From positions 36,090 to 100,089 of the forward strand of contig NZ_PTRA01000002.1 of assembly GCF_002943425.1 (NCBI RefSeq): a stretch of DNA of 64,000 nucleotides, read 5' to 3'. Source of the stretch: Siphonobacter curvatus. GTDB taxonomy: Bacteria > Bacteroidota > Bacteroidia > Cytophagales > Spirosomataceae. The notes beneath the pieces are model-generated. The model saw nothing but the letters and a program-made list of their open reading frames with translations, was not told where the DNA came from and did not search any database. The stretch's first letter is position 1. Each line of letters starts with the position of its first letter. This document shows, in pieces, positions 27,474 to 37,305 of the stretch. Made by a program: the position numbers and the translations under genes.

Positions 27474-28499
27474 ATGGAACGTGAACTTATTTATTCTGAA
27501 CAACCCGGTTTTGTCAAGCGTATTTCCTGGAGTGCCGTGTTTGCGGGCGTCTTGGTTGCTATCGTTACGCAAATGTTGCTCAGTTTGTTAGGCTTAGGCA
27601 TTGGTTTGTCAACCATTAACCCTGTGGAGGAACAAAATCCAACCGCAGGCTTAGGTACGGGGACTGCCATCTGGTACATCATTAGTAGTTTGCTTTCACT
27701 ATTGGCCGGGGGCTGGGTAGCCGGAAGACTATCCGGTACAGCCTATCGATTTGATGGCATCATTCACGGCGTCTTAACCTGGTGCTTAGTCACATTAATA
27801 ACCATTTACTTCTTAACTACTACAATTGGTAATATCATTGGTGGAGCGAGCCGATTGATGGGTGCAGTCGTTCGGACAGCGGGCTCAGCAGCGGGTACGG
27901 TAGCTTCAGCAGCGGGGCCGGAACTAGGTGCGGCCGTAAAAGATAAACTGGCTGAAAATGGAATTGATGTGAAGAATCTCGATCTCGGTGATTTACGTAA
28001 CGAAGTCAATACGATCTTGCGGCAAACGGGGAACCCGGCGTTAAATCCAAATCGATTGGAGCAAAAAGCCAAACAGGCGGGTAATCAGGCAGAAGCTGCT
28101 GCGGAACGAGCAGCGGAAGATCCACAGTCTGCCAATGAAGAAGCCAATATGTTGTTTGGCCGTCTGTTTAAACAAGGTCAGGCCACGGTCAGTCAGGTAG
28201 AGCGGGAAGATGCCGTCAACGTAGTTATGAAACGGACGGGCAAGAGCCGGGAGGAATCCCAACAAATTGTCGACAATTGGATCAACAGCTATAAGCAGGC
28301 CGTAGCCAAGTTTGAACAAACCAAACAGGAGGCCGAAGCCAAAGCCCGTCAGGCGGCTGATGCAGCCGCTTCAGCTGCGTCAAAAGGAGCTATTTTCGGA
28401 TTTTTCGGATTATTGTTAGGTATTGTTGCCGCCGGTATCGGTGCAAAACTGGGTGCGTCCTCAACGGAAAATCTGGCGGCGTATCGTCCCTCTTTTTAA
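27474..28499 (+). CDS. Membrane protein with glycine-zipper helices and long charged helix
   Basis: 341 residues: helices at about 18-46 (VFAGVLVAIVTQMLLSLLGL), 63-85 (small-residue rich), 97-135, then an Ala-rich region. A long cytosolic or periplasmic helical arm (about 180-300: EQKAKQAGNQAEAAAERAAE; FEQTKQEAEAKARQAADAAA) precedes a final Gly-rich helix (about 303-330). Many Bacteroidota and cyanobacteria carry such proteins near stress genes; I cannot name the function. Monocistronic, ended by a hairpin at 28536-28583. Confidence 0.72.
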   Translation: MERELIYSEQPGFVKRISWSAVFAGVLVAIVTQMLLSLLGLGIGLSTINPVEEQNPTAGLGTGTAIWYIISSLLSLLAGGWVAGRLSGTAYRFDGIIHGVLTWCLVTLITIYFLTTTIGNIIGGASRLMGAVVRTAGSAAGTVASAAGPELGAAVKDKLAENGIDVKNLDLGDLRNEVNTILRQTGNPALNPNRLEQKAKQAGNQAEAAAERAAEDPQSANEEANMLFGRLFKQGQATVSQVEREDAVNVVMKRTGKSREESQQIVDNWINSYKQAVAKFEQTKQEAEAKARQAADAAASAASKGAIFGFFGLLLGIVAAGIGAKLGASSTENLAAYRPSF

Positions 28500-28535
28500 C
28501 TCATTACCCCACCCCTTTATAATCGGATGAATGGT

Positions 28536-28583
28536 CTGGCCGCTCTCCTACCGGGTAACGAACCCGGCAGGGCGAGCGGCCAG
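28536..28583. terminator. Imperfect GC-rich hairpin between convergent genes
   Basis: CTGGCCGCT...CCGGG at 28536-28555 pairs with CCCGG...AGCGGCCAG at 28563-28583 with a few mismatches, followed by CCTTTTA. Probably ends transcription of the membrane protein gene and perhaps the opposing operon. Confidence 0.6.
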
Positions 28584-28640
28584 CCTTTTACGTAGTAGAA
28601 GTAATGGTAATTGATTTTGTACTAGTTGTTTTAAGGACAT

Positions 28641-29819
28641 TTAGATTTTCAAAAAGAGCTTATTTCGATACAGAACGTACAGTAACGAGAGTTGAACAGC
28701 GGTTACGGCTAGTGCCTGAATAACGGGTTGCCAAGGCAGCGTGAAAAACTGGCTAAATCCATCGAACAAAAAATGAGCCGTATGAGCAAAATTGACAATA
28801 CCATCGGAAGCCAGGTAGATTAAAATGGAATTGGTCCCGATCAGTACGAACGGAAATGCCCATTTTTGAAAGCCCTGCACATCAATAATATAGTAGAACA
28901 CTGCAAGAAATACTAAACTCCAGCCCCCTACGTAGACGGTAAATGAACTGGTCCACAGTCGTTTGTTGATCGGAAAGATCTGATCCCAAAGCAAGCCCAG
29001 CAAAATCAGGCTTACACCTAAACCCAGCATGGCCAGCGTTTTCTGATTCATGGATCGGCGGGTATCTTTCAGTAGCGTACCCGTCAGCATACCCAGCAAA
29101 GCGGTAGCAACTGCGGGAATCGTAGAAAATAAGCCTTCCGGATCATACACCGTACGGTGGAGTTTTCCGGGCAAAAACAGTCGGTCGATATACGAAGGTA
29201 GCGAGCCTTCCGGAGTCAACACGCCCGCTCCAAAACCGGGTACGGGTATCCACATCAAAGTAGCCCAGTATCCCAATAAAATCAAAACCGCTGCTCCAAT
29301 CTGCCCACGCGTAGAGGTATTCAGGAAAATGATACCCGCTCCCAGCCAGGCCAGGCCAATTCGTCCCAGTACACTGGCAAAGCGGGTTTGTTCATAGCCT
29401 TTAAACGCAAACAGGCCATTGACCACCATCCCCAGAAAAATCAGGATCAGGGTCCGTCGGAGCATGGATTGATAAATCGGCTTTTTAGCGGCGAAGGACA
29501 ATTGCTCGGCTGAATCAAGTCCCGCCCGCTTGAGTTTTCCCTGTAATGAATACGGCATGGATACGCCCGCAATGAATAAGAAAAGCGGGAAGATCATGTC
29601 ATAAAAGGTACACCCGTTCCAGTCGACGTGATGTAACTGAGAAGACATCCAGAGCAGCACCGGCCAACCGGTGGCTTTGGCCAGGGCGTGGATGATGTGC
29701 TCGCCGCTCATGATCCAGAACATATCAAAGCCGCGTAAGGCATCCAGCGAAACCAGTCGCCCGGTTGCGATCGGAGCAACCGGGGTACCAGGGGCCGTCA
29801 GGGCGGGAGATGATTTCAT
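28641..29819 (-). CDS. HGSNAT/NagX-like membrane N-acetyltransferase
   Basis: 392 residues with about ten membrane helices. The N-terminal signature RLVSLDALRGFDMFWIMSGE leads to LHHVDWNGCTFYDMIFPLFL, the conserved block of heparan-alpha-glucosaminide N-acetyltransferases (DUF5009/DUF1624 group) that carries the catalytic His. In animals the enzyme moves acetyl from cytosolic acetyl-CoA across the membrane onto terminal glucosamine. Here it is the last gene of a minus-strand operon, 23 nt after a GH89 alpha-N-acetylglucosaminidase. The same two-step logic (acetylate GlcN, then release GlcNAc) is likely but inferred. Confidence 0.86.
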   Translation of the reverse strand: MKSSPALTAPGTPVAPIATGRLVSLDALRGFDMFWIMSGEHIIHALAKATGWPVLLWMSSQLHHVDWNGCTFYDMIFPLFLFIAGVSMPYSLQGKLKRAGLDSAEQLSFAAKKPIYQSMLRRTLILIFLGMVVNGLFAFKGYEQTRFASVLGRIGLAWLGAGIIFLNTSTRGQIGAAVLILLGYWATLMWIPVPGFGAGVLTPEGSLPSYIDRLFLPGKLHRTVYDPEGLFSTIPAVATALLGMLTGTLLKDTRRSMNQKTLAMLGLGVSLILLGLLWDQIFPINKRLWTSSFTVYVGGWSLVFLAVFYYIIDVQGFQKWAFPFVLIGTNSILIYLASDGIVNFAHTAHFLFDGFSQFFTLPWQPVIQALAVTAVQLSLLYVLYRNKLFLKI

Positions 29820-29842
29820 AACAGCTAAAAACGGACTGGAGA

Positions 29843-32053
29843 TTAGGGACGATAGGCTTGCGATAAACGCTCCCGGTACTTTTTATGCATCGATACGGAA
29901 AGCTGAATCGAGTTCCCTTTCTCCTTAGCCGGAAACGGATTTTGTTTTTTCACCCATTGCCACTCCCATTGCCGGATGTGCTGATCGAAGGCCTGAAGGT
30001 TCGGCTGTTGATTGGACTGAAGCGACTTCGTCAACAGCTGGAAAAACTGTTCCCAGCGGGGTTTGTAAAAATCGTTCAACAAACCGCTCCACTGCCGATT
30101 CGAGTATTCATGCAGGGGGCTATTCGCATCTCCCCACAGCGTAATCAAATCCCGGGCATTTTGTTCGTAGAGGGCTTTTTCCTCGGCATTCGTTCCCCAG
30201 CTCCGGGCATCTTTCAGCCAGGGACCGAGCATAAAATCCTTACGGGAAGCCAGTAGCTGGTCCATATCACTAATCAGGTCCAGAAAGTCCTTACTGTAGC
30301 GGGCAAAGGCCGCCTGATCTTTTTTCTGATAAGCCGTTTTCCATTGCTTCTGAACAATCAGGGCGTAGTTTGCCAGCACCTGCCGGGTTACATCGACCAA
30401 ATCATACCGGAACCCGTCACTGTCCACGCCCTGCTGAGCGGCTTCGGTGAACAAATCCCAGGCGGGCAATAGCTCAGCGGGCGGGTAGTTAAGTTTAGTA
30501 CGCGTCCAAATCGTTGTGGAATCAAACGTAGGTCGTCCCGTAACAATCGATTCGGCTCCATCGCGAATATCTTTGCCATTGTATACTGTGCGGCGTAACA
30601 CCTGCCAGGCTTCGAGTAATTTAGGATTAGTCGTCCGGTAGCGATTCCGGGCGTACTTAGCCAGCCAGGAGTCCAGTTCAATCGCATCCCGCTGCCAGGT
30701 GTGCTGCATCATTAACTCATAAATGACGGGATTTTGCTCAATGGCTTCCATCGTCAAACCAATACCCACCAGCTTGCCCGCTTTCGGATCGTTCAAGTCC
30801 TTTGCTGGATTCGCCGCTACGCCTTCCATACGGCCAAAGAGGTTGACATTACCGCCGAAGTTATTGAGCATATTCCAGATCCAGGGTTTGCCGTGAAAGG
30901 CTTCCGTACGCTTCCAGACGGGCTCGATTTCAGCGGCCAGGTCCAGCAGAATCATCCCATCGTCGGGTACAGCCTTGAGCAGAGCTTCAATTTGCGGAGC
31001 TTTCCAGAATTTACGATCACTGTAAAACAACCAGCCCTGCATAACCCAAACCGCTTTGGGATCCGCCTGACGCATCCCTTCGTAAATCCGCTTGCTCAGC
31101 TCGGAAAGGTACGCGGGGTCGTCGGTAGGCGGTTCGTTTTCGTTAAAGGTATCGGCAGAATACAAGTGGTCCGTACCAAAAAGTTTCGTCTGTTTTTCAA
31201 GGAATTTCTTACCAATTTCGGCAAACAAAGGATCTTCGGAATCTAGAATGTAGGTATCGGCAAAACCGTTGGTCCAGTTGGTGGCCTTGAGTTTCGCCTG
31301 GGGATATTTTTTGCGAAAAGCGGCGGGTACATGTCCCGTGAAGGCGGGCAATACGGGTTTCATACCCAATTCCCGTTCCCGTTTTACAATCTGTTCCTGA
31401 AGCGTTTTGTGACTATCCATCCAGCTTTGCGGCAGGGGCCCACCCCAGCCGTCTAGATTTCCCATCCAGAACCACGAAAAATACGCTGGGCCGCTGAAGA
31501 AATCCTGTAAATCTTCTTTCGTGAAGCCCATCTCCTTGTAGACTTCATTCCAGGTATACTCCTCTCCGGTAATGGCCAGCGGCATATTAATCCCGTGCAA
31601 AGCCATCCAGTCAATTTCGCGTTGCCAGCGAGGCCAGTCCCACCAGCTCATGCTGTAATTGAACGTACAATAGTTGAGGTAATAGCGGTACTGATACGGT
31701 GAGCTTTTGCTTACTTTCGTAGGGACCTTGGGTAAGGGTGAGGGCAGATTAAGATTTGTGCCGTTCCAGGTAACCTGGCAATGAGCGTATTCCGTCAGGT
31801 AGTGATACAGGGCCGAGGCTACGGCTACGCCGTTATTTCCCCGGAGAACGATTTTCCCTTGGGCACTTTCTACTTCAAAAACATTTTCATCGGAAGCACT
31901 GGGTAAAGCCTCCACTGTAAAAGCGGAATGGTGATTGGGAATTACCCGCTGGATCAATTGACGGGAGGCTTGTACATTCAGCTGGGCCCAGGCCGCCGAA
32001 ATGCTTAGTACACCAGCCAGTAGCAGCGAAGAGCAGGAACGGGATAGATTCAT
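29843..32053 (-). CDS. GH89 alpha-N-acetylglucosaminidase (NAGLU-like)
   Basis: 736 residues with a signal peptide ending SAAWAQ (about 23). The N-terminal NAGLU domain covers about 25-110, the TIM barrel about 120-450 (YYLNYCTFNYSMSWWDWPRW, WMALHGINMPLAITGEEYTW, FFSGPAYFSWFWMGNL). The segment DTFNENEPP carries a candidate catalytic Glu. A C-terminal helical domain (about 470-736) completes the fold. It releases terminal alpha-1,4-GlcNAc, in humans from heparan sulfate. Export suggests periplasmic trimming of oligosaccharides brought in by SusCD. Length equals that of human NAGLU and bacterial homologues. Confidence 0.92.
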   Translation of the reverse strand: MNLSRSCSSLLLAGVLSISAAWAQLNVQASRQLIQRVIPNHHSAFTVEALPSASDENVFEVESAQGKIVLRGNNGVAVASALYHYLTEYAHCQVTWNGTNLNLPSPLPKVPTKVSKSSPYQYRYYLNYCTFNYSMSWWDWPRWQREIDWMALHGINMPLAITGEEYTWNEVYKEMGFTKEDLQDFFSGPAYFSWFWMGNLDGWGGPLPQSWMDSHKTLQEQIVKRERELGMKPVLPAFTGHVPAAFRKKYPQAKLKATNWTNGFADTYILDSEDPLFAEIGKKFLEKQTKLFGTDHLYSADTFNENEPPTDDPAYLSELSKRIYEGMRQADPKAVWVMQGWLFYSDRKFWKAPQIEALLKAVPDDGMILLDLAAEIEPVWKRTEAFHGKPWIWNMLNNFGGNVNLFGRMEGVAANPAKDLNDPKAGKLVGIGLTMEAIEQNPVIYELMMQHTWQRDAIELDSWLAKYARNRYRTTNPKLLEAWQVLRRTVYNGKDIRDGAESIVTGRPTFDSTTIWTRTKLNYPPAELLPAWDLFTEAAQQGVDSDGFRYDLVDVTRQVLANYALIVQKQWKTAYQKKDQAAFARYSKDFLDLISDMDQLLASRKDFMLGPWLKDARSWGTNAEEKALYEQNARDLITLWGDANSPLHEYSNRQWSGLLNDFYKPRWEQFFQLLTKSLQSNQQPNLQAFDQHIRQWEWQWVKKQNPFPAKEKGNSIQLSVSMHKKYRERLSQAYRP

Positions 32054-32152
32054 GGTTCAAAAACGTAGCGGGAAAACGGACCGAAGGTCCTCGGACAGCA
32101 AACGAATGAAAGGATCTCAAAGCCCTTCATTGCTGTGCAAAAATGGTAGGAT

Positions 32153-32199
32153 AAGTTTTTCAACGAAGAACGACGGATCGTCCTTCGTTGAAAAAACTT
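32153..32199 (-). other. Hairpin between susD and the GH89 gene
   Basis: Arms 32153-32168 and 32183-32199 pair over 16 bp with one bulged A. The 3' arm ends in an A-run or AACTT on either strand, not a T-run, so it is not a normal terminator. It could be an RNA stability or processing element separating SusCD from the enzyme genes. Confidence 0.5.
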
Positions 32200-32226
32200 G
32201 TTTTGATACTAGAAGTCTGTGAAAAC

Positions 32227-33837
32227 CTAGTAGTTACTATTCTGAACGACCGTGCCGCCCGAAGCATCAATTTCGTACTGAGGAATAGGGCGTAATAAAT
32301 GCTTGGTCGTCAACGAATTATTCAGTTTCGCGTGTGGATTATACGCTAAGGTACGCTCGATGAGCTTGTTGGTCCGTTTCAAATCCATCCAGCGGTTTAC
32401 CTCACCTACTAATTCCCGGGCCCGCTCGTCGAGAATAAAGTCCAGCGTGATCTGAGCGGGCGTCAGAGCCGTCGTCAGTCCGGACCGCGAACGGAGCGTA
32501 TTGACTAAACTGGCTGCTTTCGTGGTATTTCCAGATTTTAAATAACCTTCGGCGGCCAGCAGATACGCTTCACCGGCCCGCATCATGATCATGTCGCGAG
32601 TACCTAAGGCCGGCTGATCCGCGTACACAAACGGTGCTCCGGGGTTATCAAACTTGCGGAACATCGGGTAATGCACGTTCGTCACCCCATCGTTCGTGAA
32701 GTACTGATCAGGGTTGATGACCTTGTAGCGTTTCGCACTGATCTGAGCCTGCGTCCAGGAGGTTTTGGGAAAGTAGATCGCCGTATCACCAATCTTGATC
32801 AAACCATCCGTACTTACCTTGTCGGCAATCAGGGCCCGGCGGAACGTGGCTTCTGCCCGCTGGTCTTTATCGTCGAAGAGACTGTAGAAGTAGGGCGTCG
32901 GGTTACGACCGATTCCGTTCTGGTACAGAGTGCCCCGCGTCAGGCCGGGATAGTTAAAGTATTCGAACTTGTACAGCATGTGACGCGTATTACCCCAGCC
33001 CAGACTGGATGTAACGCTGCCGAACAGATAGGAAAATACCGTCTCCTGGCTTCTCACATTTTCCGTTGAAAATAAACGGGCAAACGAGGATTCGAGCGGG
33101 TGATTGGCTACCACCGTTTCTGCCAGACTGATCGAGCGGGTTACATCTTCGCTGACGGCAAAGGTTTTATAACTTCTGGTCAACAGTACCTTCGATAACA
33201 GGTGACGTACGGCGTCTTTGGAAACCCGTCCGTATTCGCTGGGTTTGTCCTCTACTTTACTCAGAGCATCTTCCAGATCAGCTACAATGGCCTTATACAC
33301 TTCTTCTTCGGAAGCCCGGGGAAAGGACGTCTGAGCCGTATTGACCTGCTTCAGTACCAGCGGTACTCCGCCGTAGTTTTCTACCAGGTTGAAATACGCC
33401 CAGGCTCTGAAAAACTTGGCCTGTCCGATACCCGAAGTCTTGACGTTTGCCTCAACGCCCTGAATCAGGTCCGCATTGTCGAGTAAGGTGTTCGCCGCCG
33501 CAATATTGGCGTACTGATTACCCCAGTATACCTGTAAAGCGTAGGTAGAGGGGTTCAAGTCCACGTAATCATTGAGGGCATCCGTACCCGTGAGCGGACT
33601 GCTGCGGGTGACAATATCTGTACCCAGATCTTCCAGCACATATAACATGTCGGAAGCGTAACGGGTGGTGTTGTTCCGGGAAACTTCGTAAACCCGAGCG
33701 AGTAACTGATTAAACGTTACAGCGTTTTTACTGGCATCTTCCAGCGTTTGCGACTGCCGGTTGGTTTCATCCAGAAATCCCTGACAGGACATGCCTAAAA
33801 ACGCTACTGCGAGGGGTAATAATTTATTAATCTTCAT
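32227..33837 (-). CDS. SusD/RagB glycan-binding lipoprotein of the GH89 operon
   Basis: 536 residues with lipoprotein signal MKINKLLPLAVAFLGMSCQG (Cys at 18). SusD N-terminal segments include KFFRAWAYFNLVENYGGVPL; the C-terminal domain holds RDMIMMRAGEAYLLAAEGYL, LVNTLRSRSGL and LRPIPQYEIDASGG. It is the surface binding partner of the SusC gene 21 nt upstream. As the second of four structural genes in a sigma/FecR-controlled operon, its ligand is probably an alpha-GlcNAc-bearing glycan. Confidence 0.92.
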   Translation of the reverse strand: MKINKLLPLAVAFLGMSCQGFLDETNRQSQTLEDASKNAVTFNQLLARVYEVSRNNTTRYASDMLYVLEDLGTDIVTRSSPLTGTDALNDYVDLNPSTYALQVYWGNQYANIAAANTLLDNADLIQGVEANVKTSGIGQAKFFRAWAYFNLVENYGGVPLVLKQVNTAQTSFPRASEEEVYKAIVADLEDALSKVEDKPSEYGRVSKDAVRHLLSKVLLTRSYKTFAVSEDVTRSISLAETVVANHPLESSFARLFSTENVRSQETVFSYLFGSVTSSLGWGNTRHMLYKFEYFNYPGLTRGTLYQNGIGRNPTPYFYSLFDDKDQRAEATFRRALIADKVSTDGLIKIGDTAIYFPKTSWTQAQISAKRYKVINPDQYFTNDGVTNVHYPMFRKFDNPGAPFVYADQPALGTRDMIMMRAGEAYLLAAEGYLKSGNTTKAASLVNTLRSRSGLTTALTPAQITLDFILDERARELVGEVNRWMDLKRTNKLIERTLAYNPHAKLNNSLTTKHLLRPIPQYEIDASGGTVVQNSNY

Positions 33838-33858
33838 CAGAATGCGTGTTTCGATGCT

Positions 33859-36800
33859 TTAAAAACTTAAGTTCAAACCAGCCATATAGGTCCGCGACAT
33901 GAAGGCTCCACCCCAGTCGTTACGCGAGGCATTTTCAGGATCCCAACCATCGTATTTAGTGAAGGTGAAGGGGTTCTGAACCGTTGCATACACCCGAAGG
34001 CTGCCGATGCGAGCTTTGCTGAGCAGATCAGATGGCAGGCGGTAGCCCAGTGTCATGTAACCGATTTTCACGAAGGATACGTCCATGTACTTGTAGGCAC
34101 TCGAATAAGTACCACCGTTGCCGGGCTGGAACCAGTTGTTAGTCTGGTTTTCGGGCGTCCAGTAGTCGGTACGGTAGCCATTCCAGAGGCGGGCGGGCTC
34201 GTTGTCGTAAGCAAAGGCAAAGGACCGGTGGAAGTTACTAGCGGCCATTGCTCCCTGACTGGTATAGGCAAACACGGAAAGATCGAAATTCTTGTACGTG
34301 AAGGAATGCGTCATGCCACCCGTCCATTTTGGAGCGGAGTTACCAATAATCATCCGGTCTTTGCTTTCGGTGATTTGTCCGTCGCCGTCTACGTCAACTA
34401 CGCGAACCTGTCCGGGTTTTTGACCGTATTTTCTCGCTTCTTCCACCTGATCGGTTCCCCAGATACCATTCGCTTTGAAGTAGTAAAAGGAACCCATCGG
34501 CTGGCCGACTTTGTGAATCAACGTCGCTCCCTGCGAACCGAAGATGATTTCGTCGCTGCTTCCGTTGAGTTTAAGCACTTTGTTACGGTTGGCAGCAAAG
34601 TTCAGATTCACCGACCAGCGGAATTTGTTTGCATCAATCACGACGGCATTCAAGCCCAGCTCCACACCCCGGTTGCTCGCTTTTCCGATGTTATCATACG
34701 TACCGGGAAAGCCCGTTGCCAGGGGTAGCGGACGGAAGAAAATGATGTTATTCGTCGTCCGGTCGTACACATCCAAAGAACCCGTCAGGCGGTTTTTGAA
34801 AAGACCAAAGTCAAGCCCTACGTTGATTTCAGCCGTGTGCTCCCAGGTCAGGTTTTTGTTGGCAAGACCCGTGATGAACAGCGTACTCATACTCTGATCA
34901 TTGATGTTAGTATAGCTCGGTGACAGCAGCGACAAAGAACCCAGCGGAGCCAGACCGCCTCCGGCACCATTGTTCCCCGTCTTACCGTAGCTAAGCCGAA
35001 GTTTGGCATCGGAGAAAAGGTTCTGAGATTTCAGGAACCCTTCATCGATCATACGCCAGGCAAAAGCCGCCGAGGGGAAGAAGGCCCACTTGTTACCTTC
35101 CGCCAGAATGGAGGAACCATCGTAACGACCCGTTACCGTAAAGATGTACTTGTCTTTCAGGCTGTAATTGATCCGACCCGTAAACGATTCAAGGGTTTGC
35201 TTGAGGTACCGACTGGAGTAATTGTTGACCGTAGAACCCGCTCCTAGATTGTAAAACAGATAATCGTCGGAGGAGAAGTTTCTTACTTGCAGGGCATAGG
35301 ATTCGTTTTGGGCGTTGTACTGCGAATAAACAAACGTCGCATTAATCTTATTATCGTCGTTAATCTTGGTATCGTAATTGACAATGTTGTCCCAGGTATA
35401 CGAGAAATCCAGGTAGTTTTCCACCTGAGCCCGCGTACTGCTTTGATTACCCACGGAGCTTTTGGTATACTTTCCACGGTACTCACCGTAACGGGTATAC
35501 TTGATGTTGGGTGAAAACTTGGACGTGAACGTCATACCGGGCATTAACTTCAAACGCACAGCGATGTCGCCCAGATAATTGAGATACTTGGTTTCCCGAA
35601 TCTCGTTCTCAATATCCAATAAAGGGTTCGTCACCTGCGTTTCCTTCGCCGTTGGGAGGAATTTCAAACTACCATCTTCGTTATACGCTCTTCCGATTGG
35701 TTTCAACCGATACGCACTTCGGAAGGCTTCAAAACTTCCCGCATTTTGCGTAGCTACCGTCACATAGTTGTTGTAGCTCAAATTCAACCAGCTCGTCAGG
35801 TCACTGCTCAGGTTTCCCCGCAGTGTGTAGCGGTTAAAATCTTCGCCACGCGTCGTACCTTTGTCCTGCGTATAACCAAAACCGATCGCGTACACGGTAG
35901 ATTTATTACCACCGCTTAAATCCAGGGTATGATTGGTCTGAAAGCCCTTCCGGGTAATCAGGTCGATCCAGTTGGTACTAACGCCGTCGTTGATGTTTTT
36001 TAACTCTTCCTCGTTTAAGTAATTGGGGAGGTTAACGTCATTACGGGTAAAATTGTAATTACCCGAAGCGTATTGATTGCCTACCACTACATCTTTCAGG
36101 TAATCTACGTAGCCAGTCGTATTGTAAATGGGTGGTAAATGATACACTTCTTTGACACCCACGTAGTTGTTATACCGAACCGTGAGCTTACCACTTTCCC
36201 CTTTTTTCGTCTGGATAATCACAACCCCGTTGGTACCCCGCGAACCGTAAATCGCCGTGGCCGACGCATCTTTCAACACGTCCATCCGGTCAATATCAGC
36301 TGGGTTCAGAAACGAAATATCATTCACGAAGATACCATCGACGATAAACAGGGGGTTTTGTCCGGGCGTATACCCAGCATTGGCCGCCGTTTCGGTCGTG
36401 TGGATGGTACTGGCTCCCCGAATCCGGATGTTGAATCCACCGCTACCGGGTTTGTTATCCGTCCGCTGCACCATCACCCCGGGTACTTGTCCCTGAATGG
36501 CCGATGCCGCATCCACGCGGTTTACTTTCTCAATGTTTTTGGAATCGATGGAAGCAACGGCACCCGTGACGTCTGATTTCTTCACGGCTCCGTAACCGAT
36601 TACGACGATTTCTTCCAGGCTTTTAATGTCCTGTTTGAGCTGAACATCGATGGTCGTACGCGTACCCACGACTACTTCCTCGCTCAGATATCCTACCAGG
36701 GAAAAGACCAGAGTGTTACCCGCGTTCTCGGGAATGGTTAGTTTGAAGTTTCCTTCCGCGTCCGTACTATTTCCCCGGGAGGTACCTTTTAGGAGGATGT

Positions 36801-37290
36801 TCACTCCCGGTAGGCCTTCTCCTTTTTCATCGGTTACTTTACCCGTAATAACCTGGTCCTGTACTTCCAGACTCACTTGTTGTGTAGCCACCGGACTACT
36901 GGGACGGGCGGACGTCTGCGGTAATTCCCGCTCCGTCGTTTTGTCCAGACGTTGTCCGACAATCAGATACGCACCGTCCTTCGCCTTGCGGTAATGAAGA
37001 CCGGAGTTTTTCAGCACCCGGTCCAGATTTTCCTCCAGGCTGGCTTTGGGATCGAGAGCCGTTTTAGGTACCGTCAGACCCTGCACCAGTTGATCGCCGA
37101 AAAGAATATCAACGCCAAACCGCTCTTTTAGCTCATGCAATACATCCTTAAGTTTCCGTTGGGAGGTATTTTTTAGCTGAAGCGAGGACTGCCACTCCGT
37201 CGGTGACAGCAAAGGACTAGCGGGCTGGCCAGGTAAAGCCAGGCAAACCACTAGCCCCCACGTGTGTAGGCTAGTAAAAAAAAGAGACAT
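33859..37290 (-). CDS. SusC/RagA transporter with STN signalling domain
   Basis: 1143 residues. After a signal peptide (about 1-22) comes an STN domain (about 33-110: LKNTSQRKLKDVLHELKERF, GLHYRKAKDGAYLIVGQ), which passes the substrate signal to FecR. A carboxypeptidase-like domain follows (about 148-225: VNILLKGTSRGNSTDAEGNF), then LEEIVVIGYGAVKKSDVTGA. Plug segments are AIQGQVPGVMV, NIRIRGAST and RMDVLKDASATAIYGSRGTN. The barrel runs to the last strand (MAGLNLSF). The STN domain links this transporter to the FecR anti-sigma factor encoded 15 nt upstream. It moves glycan fragments handed over by SusD. Confidence 0.94.
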   Translation of the reverse strand: MSLFFTSLHTWGLVVCLALPGQPASPLLSPTEWQSSLQLKNTSQRKLKDVLHELKERFGVDILFGDQLVQGLTVPKTALDPKASLEENLDRVLKNSGLHYRKAKDGAYLIVGQRLDKTTERELPQTSARPSSPVATQQVSLEVQDQVITGKVTDEKGEGLPGVNILLKGTSRGNSTDAEGNFKLTIPENAGNTLVFSLVGYLSEEVVVGTRTTIDVQLKQDIKSLEEIVVIGYGAVKKSDVTGAVASIDSKNIEKVNRVDAASAIQGQVPGVMVQRTDNKPGSGGFNIRIRGASTIHTTETAANAGYTPGQNPLFIVDGIFVNDISFLNPADIDRMDVLKDASATAIYGSRGTNGVVIIQTKKGESGKLTVRYNNYVGVKEVYHLPPIYNTTGYVDYLKDVVVGNQYASGNYNFTRNDVNLPNYLNEEELKNINDGVSTNWIDLITRKGFQTNHTLDLSGGNKSTVYAIGFGYTQDKGTTRGEDFNRYTLRGNLSSDLTSWLNLSYNNYVTVATQNAGSFEAFRSAYRLKPIGRAYNEDGSLKFLPTAKETQVTNPLLDIENEIRETKYLNYLGDIAVRLKLMPGMTFTSKFSPNIKYTRYGEYRGKYTKSSVGNQSSTRAQVENYLDFSYTWDNIVNYDTKINDDNKINATFVYSQYNAQNESYALQVRNFSSDDYLFYNLGAGSTVNNYSSRYLKQTLESFTGRINYSLKDKYIFTVTGRYDGSSILAEGNKWAFFPSAAFAWRMIDEGFLKSQNLFSDAKLRLSYGKTGNNGAGGGLAPLGSLSLLSPSYTNINDQSMSTLFITGLANKNLTWEHTAEINVGLDFGLFKNRLTGSLDVYDRTTNNIIFFRPLPLATGFPGTYDNIGKASNRGVELGLNAVVIDANKFRWSVNLNFAANRNKVLKLNGSSDEIIFGSQGATLIHKVGQPMGSFYYFKANGIWGTDQVEEARKYGQKPGQVRVVDVDGDGQITESKDRMIIGNSAPKWTGGMTHSFTYKNFDLSVFAYTSQGAMAASNFHRSFAFAYDNEPARLWNGYRTDYWTPENQTNNWFQPGNGGTYSSAYKYMDVSFVKIGYMTLGYRLPSDLLSKARIGSLRVYATVQNPFTFTKYDGWDPENASRNDWGGAFMSRTYMAGLNLSF

Positions 37291-37305
37291 ACGGAGATAG
37301 AGGGA

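Noticed and set aside
32153..32199. Ordinary terminator after susD
   Set aside because: Neither strand has a T-run after the stem.
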